A stretch of DNA of 64,000 bases from Pyricularia pennisetigena (lineage: Eukaryota; Ascomycota; Sordariomycetes; Magnaporthales; Pyriculariaceae): assembly GCF_004337985.1 (NCBI RefSeq), contig NC_043743.1, positions 2,898,543 to 2,962,542 of the forward strand, in the 5' to 3' direction. Each line of letters begins with the position of its first letter. The first letter of the stretch is position 1. The notes beneath the pieces were generated by a model. It was not told where the DNA came from. It did not search any database and saw nothing but the letters and a program-made list of their open reading frames with translations. Both the position numbers and the translations under genes were made by a program. Positions 55,346 through 64,000 of this stretch are shown here, one piece after another.

Positions 55346-57863
55346 GGCGATCCTTGGAGCTGCAACAAATATGGCAAAACATATCATGAATACTGCCCTG
55401 CTCAAAGTGCAGGGCGTTGGAGATATGTTTCGCGAGCCACGCACAAAAGTACCCCAATCATGCTTTTGGCAGCTGGCGATGACGTCAGGAGGATTTTCTT
55501 ATTGTTTGTCCATTGCTGCTTTCTGACAATGACATACTTCCTGATGGGGGGTGTTTTTTTTTTTTTTTTGGTGTCTTGAGCTTGTTCGCATGGCGTTTTG
55601 GGGTTTTGTTATGTCAAATCGGGGGTTTGGGTACCGGACACGGGATCGGACACGGGATGACGTTGGATTTCCTTTTTCTTTGTGTGTGTTTTGGATAGAT
55701 GGTTGGAAAGTAGCCCGCTCGTAATCGCTTTGGTTCTGACACAGAAACTGAAAATCAAATAACACATGTGATACCGAAGATGAAGCTTCCTTTACGTGAC
55801 TTTTTGTTTGGACTCTAGTCATTTAGGGCTGGTGTAATGACATTCTGTAGAAAGTAGATCCGGTATTCGCAAGTGGTGGCGTAAGCACTCGTTAGGGTCA
55901 GGACGAATCGAACGTCGAGTCGACAGTGCAATTAAGAGACCTGCCGATTCGTGACACGGTCGGGCGTTCCTCAACTAAAGAAACATGCATGAGTCGCTAA
56001 TTGGTCGAATGCAGATCGAGGAGAAATCCAATTCTTGGGGAAAATTAGCTAAGCAAAGGGAGCTGAGAAGAATCATGCCATTTGATAATAAGAATATGTA
56101 CTTGTGTACTTAGTAGCAGCTAATATAAGAGATTAAATTCTAGCCATGTCAATCCACTGCGGGCGGACCTTTGTCATACACGAACGCCTATGGGCCAGGT
56201 ATGTTACATTCCTATACGCCCTATACGCGGACCCGGCAAGATCGGTACCGTCTCTTGCAAGGGTTTCCCGAAATGGTCAATCTAGTGCGGTGAAATGAAT
56301 GATGTTAGTCGAGAAGCTTGGCGCAGCGGCGACTGTGTGATGTTTGCGACAGAGATCCGCAAAACATACTTCCAGTTCCAGAAACAAAGAGAAAGAAAAT
56401 ATATTTAAAAAAAGAGGAAGATTGGACGGATTTCTTTACAGTAAATGAAAATACTGAAACTGTAATCGAGTCCAAACCAACCGGAATGACAGGGCGCGGA
56501 TGACGATAGCGTCGGCCGTCGTCTCTTCTTTGATCAGATGCACTATGCCACATGCCCTGTCGTCCAATTCTTTACAGTTGCCGCACGCCATCGCTTCGAA
56601 GCAGAAGAGGAAAAAGAAAAATAAGATAAGCCACCTGCTAACAAAGAGAGTCTAAAAAGCTAATTAAAAGTTCCGAATTCCAAAATGTGATGTAATTACC
56701 TGCCCTTGTTTGCCAACTACGAACGAAATACAGCAGACAGTCCCCAAGAGCGACGAGACGACGAATGCAGACACCAAAAGCAACAACATTCGAGGTTCCA
56801 CTCACACGAACCCCACACACCACAGGCCCTGTTGCGCCCATGACAAAGATTGCCTTTGTGCAGCATACCACCTAAATACAGTACAGAGTACAGTAGTATG
56901 CTTCAGCTCGGATGGGGTAATGGGGCCGAAATGCGATGGGCCGTTCCATCCCAGGATTTTCAGGTGCATTTTTTTTTCCCCGTCTCCGTGTTCCTTTTCC
57001 TCTTGATCTGCATCTTTTCCCATTTCCCCCCTCAATAGTGCCCCCCTTTTTAATATTTGGTACTACTACGGTACCTCGGGATGGAACATTAAAAAAGACA
57101 AGACAGGTTTGACAGGGAGAAAAAAAAAAAAAAAGACCAGCTACAACATGGGTGAGGGGAAAGCGTACAAATATGCACGGGATTGGTTCGGGTTTCGATT
57201 GCACATCACAGCTTGCGCCCTTGAAACAACTGCGTTTGGCTAGTAATTTCACGTTCCTCGGTCCTTTTTCTTTCCCTCTTGGTTTTTGATGTTGTTTGTT
57301 GACTCGTCGTACGAGACTCTTGTTCTTTCAAACAAGTCAGTCAGTTAATCCCCATATCTTTCCTGTTTCGCCTCCCATCGTTTTCTCGTGCCTTCTCTAC
57401 TCTTTTTCTTGGTCCAAGGTACCCACCCGGCTCAGGTTGCTTCGTGTGACCTTTTGCAGCCCAAACCCCGCCTTCTGTCAAGCCTTTGCCGGGCTCCGCC
57501 ATAATCCGGGGTGTCCCCGTACCGCACACTAAATTCCCCATGCCTTCCTGATCGATCTATGGCCCATCAGCAGTAATGAAAAGAAGAAAAAAAGAAATAA
57601 GGGTGGGAAGGTCAGCATTAGCGCGCTCATTTCGATAAAGTTGCGCACAGTCTGGGGAAATTTTCTTGGCGAGATTTGGCGAACCTCCAAGGGAATTTTA
57701 AAACATCAAGTGCTAAAAACTTTTATAGGTTGCCCAGAAAGTCTGATTAGTAGGTGGCAAAGGTTCAGGCAAAGAAACCGTTTTGTTGACTTGCGCAACT
57801 AGACTGGATAGGGACTTGTGCAAAATCAGCCTCAGTCTGGAAACACAGTACAGTAGAAGCAGT

Positions 57864-57902
<39 letters not shown>

Positions 57903-58812
57903 CAAAAAAAAAAAAACGGCTCTTCAACTCTAAAACCTTGCTTTAAATAACCACTCTAGTCTAAATAGCTATACCCCTACCTTGCATGCCTTTGGTTTTG
58001 GGCTCTGTCCGTTTTTTTGTTTCTTGTTTTATACGCCCAGCGATTCTGGCCTTTCACCGCAACAGGGCTTACCGCGGATGTCCAATACAGATCCCGACCA
58101 GGGTTAAACCAACTCCTCCCCTGGCCACCTTGACGTCGGTTTTGGAGAAGCGCTACTCGAACCCTCCCCCTTCTTGCCTATTGCATACAAAGGGCCGAGG
58201 CACATCCAGCCTCTTGGCCCATGTGGAGATCGACAGAGATGCCTCCGCCTGCTTCTGGTTCACAGTATTTTTTTTTTTTTTTTAAAAAAAAAAATTCCTT
58301 TCTCTCTGTCGCCAGAACTTGTAGAGCTCCGTGTTGGCCTTCTTTACGCGAGGTCAAGACCAAGAATAAAAAAACAAGCAAGCCTCCCACCCCACGCCAT
58401 CCTTCCTCTTTCCCTTCCCCCCCAGATCCACTTCCACTGCTTCTCTAGGTTTTGGACTTCACCTGTGATCATCAATTATCACTATTATAATTTGTCTATT
58501 CGAGCGCGTACGCCAAAGCAGAACACCCCTCTCCAGGCCCGCCCGGAAATGCCAAGTGTGGCCCATGTGCTTCTTTAGAATTCTCTCGCTCCCGCATTGC
58601 TCTTAATAACTCCATCAGGGTCCTCCCCAAATCAAGCCAGAAAAAGCTCCTCTCCGTGTTATTCTTTCCTCTCTCCCCTGGCACCCTTGCATGTTCTCCA
58701 AGGCTTGGCGTATTTGAACGATAGCTCCCAGCTTCAAGGACAAACAGGTTCGCGCTGAACGTACAAAATAAGCCCCAGAAAGAAGAAGAGAAACAGGACA
58801 AAAACAGCAGAC
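55346..58812. other. Long intergenic region, no gene recognised
   Basis: About 3.5 kb. It contains an (AGGC)10 microsatellite followed by an A-run (57864-57916), abutting T15/A11 tracts (58268-58293), a duplicated CGGACACGGGAT unit (55634-55657), and pyrimidine-rich DNA from 58390 onward that is probably the leader of the DUF3712 gene. Open frames are short and unsupported. Confidence 0.5.
57864..57904 (+). repeat. (AGGC)10 tetranucleotide microsatellite
   Basis: Ten tandem AGGC units followed directly by about thirteen A. Lies in gene-free DNA and should be polymorphic between strains. Confidence 0.9.
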
Positions 58813-60206
58813 ATGTCGGACAAGGACGTTGCACGCGAGGGCGTCGTTGCCCATGAAAACGTCAGCGGCAAGCCCAGAAAGCGTGGGTGCATTGGCCACT
58901 GCGGACGCTTCTGGTGGGCCTATCTGATAGCTTTGGTTATCATTATTGTTATTGTGGTGCCTGTTGTGTAAGTAATTTCTTTTTTCATTTTTTTTTTGTT
59001 GGGTTGGGAAAGGGTTGAGCATCCGCCGAGGAGTAGCTCGGGATGTTGCGGGTGGTTGAAACTGCCTTGCGGATATTCCATGACCGAATAGCCGCCTGAT
59101 ATCATCAGACGACAAGGAACGGGAGGGGAGGGATGCAAACCAGACATTTGTGTTCCTTTTTTTTTAACCTCACAGCAAAGGGTCTAGAAAATCATCAGAA
59201 CTAACAGAAACCGCCTTCCCAAAAATAGAATCCTAGTGGCCGTGCCCAGGATCGCGCAGGATAAGATCGACGCTGCCGAGCTCGAGGTGCGCGACATCAA
59301 GGCGCTCGACACGCAGACCCAGAACTTCACCATGGAGATCGACAGCGGCATCCGGACCGACGGCAAGGTGCACGCCCAGGTCGCGCCCTTTGAGGGCGTC
59401 ATGTACCTCGAGGACTGGGCGCCGCAGAGGCCGTTTGCCAAGATCCGGTTCCCCGAGACCTCCAGCGCCGCGTTCCAGGATGTCAAGGTGTCGCAGTTTG
59501 TCAACGTCGAGGACATGGAGGCCTTTACCGTCTTCAACACCTGGCTTTTGGTCAACGACACCCTGAGGGTCACCATCAGGGGCGACACCACCGTGCGCGT
59601 CCGCGGCATCGCCCGTGACTACCCGGTCGTCTTCAAGAAGACCACCACCATGCCCGGTCTGAACCTGTTCAGGGGCACCACCGTCAGCGACCCCAAGATC
59701 CTCAGCGGAAACAGCACCGGCGACCACGGGGCAAACTTCCAGGGAACCGTTACGATTCCCAACCAGTCCCGCGTGACTTTTGAAGTGGTAGGTCGTTCTT
59801 TTTGCGTATCATTTTATTGTTGTTATTGTCATAATCATTATTACTATTATTACTGCTACAAATTGCTGACTCGGCCCCACCGGCTCAACAGGGCAACGCG
59901 ACCTTCTTCAACTACCTGGGCGACCGGGACGTGGGCGAGGTGTACATCAACAACATGACCATCAGGCCCGGCAACAACGTGTTCCCCATGACGGCCAAGG
60001 TCAACAATGAGGCCGTCTTGTCGGCCATGACCAAGAGGCCGGCCTGCGAGACCGGAAAGGTCACCTTTGGGCTGCGCGGAAAGAAGGTGGAGAACCACGG
60101 CCAGCCTCTGCCCTACTTTGCCGACTCGCTCGCCAGCGCCAACCAGACCGTCGAGATCGACATTTCCCAGGCCCTCGGCTTCAAGATACCCTGCTCCCAG
60201 ACATAG
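58813..60206 (+). CDS. DUF3712-type single-pass membrane protein
   Basis: Fungal membrane-anchored protein of the DUF3712 group, related in fold to LEA14-like beta-sandwich domains; function unknown. Exons: 58813-58967, 59229-59787, 59892-60206; 342 residues. Intron 58968-59228 (GTAAGT...ATAG) falls inside the membrane segment and restores IIVIVVPVV-ILVAVPRIAQDKID. Intron 59788-59891 (GTAGGT...ACAG) joins RVTFEV to GNATFFNY. The N-terminal 30 residues are cytosolic and basic (GKPRKRGCIGHCG), followed by one transmembrane helix (about 36-57), then a long extracytosolic or vacuolar-lumen region with several N-glycosylation-type sites (NFT, NDT, NST, NQS, NAT, NMT, NQT). Membrane of residence is not determined. 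Confidence 0.83.
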
Positions 60207-60835
60207 CTGGGGGACGTAGCAAGAAACGAAATAATGCTCTTTTTTATTTTTTATTTTTTTATTTCTTGATTCCAGCAACAGCAGCATCGTGGGCGGCTCA
60301 ATCGACAGGATGGGAGGTCTTTTTTTTTATTTTATTTTTTTTCTTCATTATGTTTCTTCTCTTCGTTTCCATCCACTCATCCGCTTCAACTCTTGCGCAA
60401 TACCCTTCTTTGAATGTAGGCAGTGATGCCTCATGTCGGAGTATCTGGTTATTAATTGTATATGATTTTCCCGCCATCGCTCGGGCAGCATGCAAGTGAT
60501 CGCCACCTGGCAGTAACCCTTAATAGTTTTTTCATCGCAGACCATTTCCTGTTGTCCAAAATCTCAATGATGTAGCCATGTGACTCGACTTGAACCGATT
60601 AGATTAAACTTCTGATGAGAAATGTTATTGGAGAGTTACCAGGGCGGGGTAGCGAGGCCATTGTTGAGATTTGAGAAGCAACCGAGAGCGGCTCGTAGAT
60701 GCTATGATATCACCTCCTGCCCGAAACCGTGAACATGGACAGGATATCCATCTTCTCGTGTGCATGGATCGTGAGCTTCAGGCTTGCCAAACCGGCCGCC
60801 GATCAGCACCATCACGCCATGGGCTAACCTGAGGA
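60207..60835. other. Convergent intergenic region (DUF3712 / HCNGP-like)
   Basis: 629 bases, the 3' UTRs of two convergent genes. T-rich tracts near 60240-60265 and 60318-60342. No gene is seen. Confidence 0.6.
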
Positions 60836-61805
60836 TCACTGGGTAGAAGCAGGCACGAACTCGACAGCTTCCCTCCGGCCACTTGCCCTCTCCGCCTCCC
60901 TCTGCTTCTGCACCTTCTCCTGGGCCTCCCTCAACCCGTCACGGAAGGCCCATTGCGGGAACGCCGTCGGATCCCAGAGGCCTGGCGGGAGGATGGTAAT
61001 GTACTGATCCGCCATGGAATTTCCGCCACCCGTCGCCACGGTGGCCGCCGCCCCACCAGCCTTGGCAGCCGCCGCGGCAGTCATGGGATCCTCCAGCCCG
61101 ACGAAGCCCATCAGCTTGTCCATCAGGGCTGGGTTGCGCATGGCGGCCGACTGCGCCAGGCGCGCATTGAAGTGCGTGCCTTTTTTGCGCTTGAGCTCGA
61201 GGAACGTCTCAAACTTGGCCGTCAGTGCCGGCAGGCTACGGGGTGGTGAGCCGGGCGGAGACGGCGGCACATCCAGGTTCGGCACCGGCGGGAGGGTCAA
61301 GTCCCGCAGCAGTGCGCGGTTGGCCGAGTATGGGGATGCGGGCTGGGATGGCGGGACGGACGGTTCTGGTGTGACGTCGACGTCCATTGCGGTCAGATCT
61401 TGACCGTTTGTGGGGAGGCTAGGGCCCAGTACGGGCGCATCTTGAAGGGCATCTGGTGGTGGAAGTTGAGGCCCGAGGACCGGAGCGGAGGCGTCCTCCG
61501 CTTGGGGTGTTTTGGTGTCGGAATTTGATTCTATTTTCCGTGTCAGTCTGGCAGATCATATCAAGCACCATGCAGAAAGAGCTCTGTAAGCTTCCCAACT
61601 GACGAAATCTCAACTAACCTTGGGTGTTCTTGTTTCCCGTACTTGGGGTAGGCTTGTCCCCAGGTGCAGTTATCTGAGTCAAAAGAGTCAGTACATGGCT
61701 GGTTTGACAAGCGACAATTTCAGTTCATAGAATCCCACTCACTGGATGCTCGTCTTGAATTTCTTCATCTTCGTCACTGCTCGCATACCCAACCAGGGCA
61801 GCCAT
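60836..61805 (-). CDS. HCNGP-like protein (SAP30-binding protein homologue)
   Basis: Nuclear protein of the HCNGP family; the human member SAP30BP is linked to transcriptional repression and pre-mRNA splicing. Exons: 61805-61743, 61673-61619, 61530-60836; 270 residues. Introns 61674-61742 (GTGAGT...TCAG) and 61531-61618 (GTTAGT...ATAG) are short. The start MAALVGYASSDEDEE is the usual family opening. The conserved block is KKGTHFNARLAQSAAMRNP followed by ALMDKLMGFVGLED, and the C-terminal block is ILPPGLWDPTAFPQW with AFRDGLREAQEKVQKQREA. The middle is Pro-rich and disordered, with an Ala/Gly-rich insert (TAAAAAKAGGAAATVA) between the two family blocks. The first exon encodes only 21 residues, so simple gene calls beginning at MDVDVTP would lose the N-terminus. 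Confidence 0.88.
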
Positions 61806-62324
61806 GGGTGTGGTGCTCTCTAATGAATGCTTTCGGGGACCAATTGGCTGGAAGGGTCGCGTAGTGCGTCAGCAAGTAGATTAAATTCACGCTTCAGTAT
61901 AGAGCAACAAGAAAAAGCTATCCAGTCTATCAAATATAGACACAGGATGATTGAATTAGGATAGAATAGTCGCGTCTTTGCATCAGGTGAGAAGGAAGGG
62001 GATCACGTGCATGATTCGCTGCATACTTCATTGTAGGTTGCTCAAGGGCCGTGCACACCCGTACCCAAGTACCTCCGCCGAGCCTCAGCACCCCACCCCT
62101 GCACCGGCCAAGGCAACACCTAGGACGCGAAGCAGCTGTGCCTACCGACTGCTACGACGCAGCTAAGCTATCCACCGATATTCCAACCACCATCTCCGTA
62201 TCTATCCATCAGTGCCAACATCAACAACCCGGCAGCTTAATATCCAACTGTACAAGCTGCACCGAAAGGAACGCAGCATTGATCTGCAGACAAATACGAT
62301 CGCAACCGAACCCACAGTCACATC
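61806..62324. other. Bidirectional promoter region (HCNGP-like / proteasome beta-7)
   Basis: 519 bases between divergent start codons, so both promoters must lie here. It contains an ATCACGTG element at 62002-62009, nearly central. No other motif was recognised. Confidence 0.7.
62002..62009. promoter_or_regulatory. ATCACGTG E-box in the bidirectional promoter
   Basis: A CACGTG core preceded by AT, like the element upstream of eIF3d. It is about 195 bases from the HCNGP-like start and 315 from the proteasome start. Role inferred. Confidence 0.35.
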
Positions 62325-63374
62325 ATGGATCACCGACCGCAAGCATGGGGCCGTGTACGTCTGTCTAGCTACCATGACCGCCCCCCTCGATCGCTTGCCT
62401 ACAACCCCTAATGGGAACACAACAAACTAACACTCCGCTGCTATATATGAACAACAGCCTAGGGACGATGTATACGGTGCATACGATGCTTCCTACCTCC
62501 AGACCGCCGGCCCAAAGGCAGCGACACAATCACCCGTCGTTACCGGCACCTCAGTCATTGGCCTGAAGTTCAAAGATGGAGTCGTTATAGCGGCCGACAA
62601 CCTAGGTTCGTGCACAATATGACGCTCCAGTACGGCTCTCGCTCTCATGGGATTGCTGCGAGGGCTCCAGAGACAAGACGCCATGGCTTCAGGATTCCCA
62701 AATATTGACAAACCCGCCCACCACAAACAGCATCCTACGGCGCTCTCGCCCGCTTCTCCTCAACCCACCGCCTCCGCTCGTTCGCCAACTCATCTGTCGT
62801 CGGCTTCGGTGGCGACGTCTCGGACATGCAGTACCTCGACCGCCACCTGACCGAGCTGGCCATCGACGAAGCTTACGCCAACCCCGCCGACGAGACCACG
62901 GAGAGCAGCAGCGGCGCCAGCAGGGACAGCTCCCTCAACGCGCAGAACCTGCACAAGTACCTGTCCAAGCTCCTGTACGGGCGCCGGAACAAGTTCGACC
63001 CGCTGTGGAACCAGATACTGGTGGCCGGCCTCGACGCCGACGACAAGCCGTTCCTGGCCTCGGCTGACCTGCTCGGCACCACCTTTTCGGCCCCGGCCCT
63101 GGCCAGCGGCTACGGCAGCATGCTGGCCATCCCCATCATGCGCAGGGCCGCCGGCAGTGAGGAGGAGGCCGCCAAGCTGTCGCGCGACGAGGCAGTCGCC
63201 GTCGTCAAGGAATGCATGAAGGTTCTCTTTTACCGCGACGCCAGGAGTTCCGACTCGTACTCGCTCGCCGTCGTCACCAAGGACGGCGTTGAGCTGAGCA
63301 CCGACGAGAAGCTCGAGCAGCAGAGCTGGGCATTTGCCGACAGGATCAAGGGCTACGGCACACAGACCGTCTAA
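62325..63374 (+). CDS. pre4: 20S proteasome subunit beta-7 (Pre4/PSMB4)
   Basis: Non-catalytic beta subunit of the 20S proteasome core. Exons: 62325-62354, 62458-62605, 62731-63374; 273 residues. The first exon encodes only [10 protein letters not shown]; the intron (GTACGT...CAACAG, with a CTAAC branch motif) joins it to [13 protein letters not shown]. The second intron (GTTCGT...ACAG) joins VVIAADNL to ASYGALARF. Family marks: [73 protein letters not shown], and [20 protein letters not shown]. The mature N-terminus has Thr at TGTSV but beta-7 lacks the full catalytic set and is inactive in other eukaryotes. Divergent from the HCNGP-like gene. Assignment secure. Confidence 0.95.
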
Positions 63375-64000
63375 GAAGGCGGGGTGGAAGTGTGTTTCTA
63401 CTTTTCAATTCTTTATCTTTCTTCTCGCTTCTATCGGTATTGATGACGGGCGTTGTGGTGGGAACTGCTATGGATGCAACGATGAAAATGCGTTTCGATC
63501 TATACATTCGTACGGCTGCAACCATCTGTTAGCTAGCAAACATATAAACGCCGCTTTATATGGATTCCCATCACCCGAGTTCTGATGCCGCTGTTCGTGG
63601 GGGGCGGTCGACCACCCCTGCGAAGTAAATTACTAATCTTGCATACTAGAGTAGAGGCGAGGCAAGGATACTGAATGACGACAACATTTTACAGTTTTGA
63701 TCAAAATCCTGAAAGGTTTCGGCGCGATTCAATAGCACACATCTATGACCAAGGCTCATGACACGATCTCCAAAGTCAAGTGAACAGAAAAACATTATCC
63801 TTGCTAACATTCAAATCGTTTAAATACATGGACCCATCTATCCTGACCCAGCTCCCGCGTTGCCGTATTTCTAGCCAGTAGGAGCAAACGAAAGAGAAGA
63901 TACCGTCGTTACGCCACGTCTACCCGGGCGCTTTTGTCTTCAACCCATTAGAAATATGCTTGGGCGATCTCACGTCATATCGACAGCAAGCGCCTTCCTT
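63375..64000. other. Region downstream of the proteasome gene to the window end
   Basis: 626 bases: 3' UTR of the proteasome gene and further DNA. No open frame with recognisable product is seen before the window ends. Confidence 0.55.

Noticed and set aside
55895..55915. Second T-arm-like sequence on the minus strand (GTTCGATTC)
   Set aside because: A four-pair stem forms, but no acceptor-stem partner or A box is present about 70 bases away.
56322..56340. A-box-like TGGCGCAGCGG
   Set aside because: The D-stem cannot close and no B box follows at tRNA distance.

Overview
The window is a gene-rich stretch of nuclear chromosome from a filamentous ascomycete. Short introns with GTAAGT/GTGAGT-type donors and CTAAC-like branch points, fungal-type protein families (Rim15 kinase, flavocytochrome b2, Egh16-like secreted protein, fcr3-like bZIP) and several-hundred-base intergenic regions all point to Pezizomycotina. 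The Egh16/MAS-like gene and the general protein style suggest Sordariomycetes, possibly Magnaporthales; that last step is inference. No rRNA, tRNA, CRISPR or bacterial-style operon was found.

Layout. 1-904: 3' part of the OGG1 DNA glycosylase (+), cut by the window edge. 1325-3675: MFS phosphate transporter (-). 6805-12738: Rim15-type PAS/kinase/receiver protein (-). 17379-18545: PlsC acyltransferase (-). 21345-23144: bZIP factor (+). 23710-25608: eIF3d (+). 26042-27694: UBE3D/HECT-like E2-binding protein (+), convergent with a secreted SET-domain protein at 27858-29325 (-). 30238-33747: SNF2-family DEGH-box ATPase (+). 36652-37230: unrecognised disordered protein (+). 38662-41415: F-box/LRR protein (+). 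42006-42959: Jac1 J-protein (+), convergent with an Egh16-like secreted protein at 43409-44345 (-). 46708-47129: a previously unnamed MITE-like element. 47496-48838: CSN4 (+), convergent with a GDSL hydrolase at 49089-50370 (-). 51459-53536: flavocytochrome b2-type dehydrogenase (+). 54626-55345: small secreted protein, an effector candidate (+). 58813-60206: DUF3712 membrane protein (+). 60836-61805: HCNGP/SAP30BP-like (-), divergent from the proteasome beta-7 subunit at 62325-63374 (+).

The genes do not form a metabolic cluster. Most are conserved housekeeping functions: DNA repair, translation initiation, ubiquitin/proteasome (UBE3D-like, F-box, CSN4, beta-7), Fe-S biogenesis, phosphate uptake, and nutrient signalling through Rim15. 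Between them lie genes of likely host- or environment-facing function (Egh16-like, small secreted protein, secreted SET protein, GDSL hydrolase). The long intergenic regions hold homopolymer tracts (A47, T30, T28, G21), small hairpins and the MITE-like element. Exon joins were deduced by hand from splice motifs and reading frame; nearly every multi-exon model sums to a multiple of three and restores a family motif across the junction, but none was tested against RNA.
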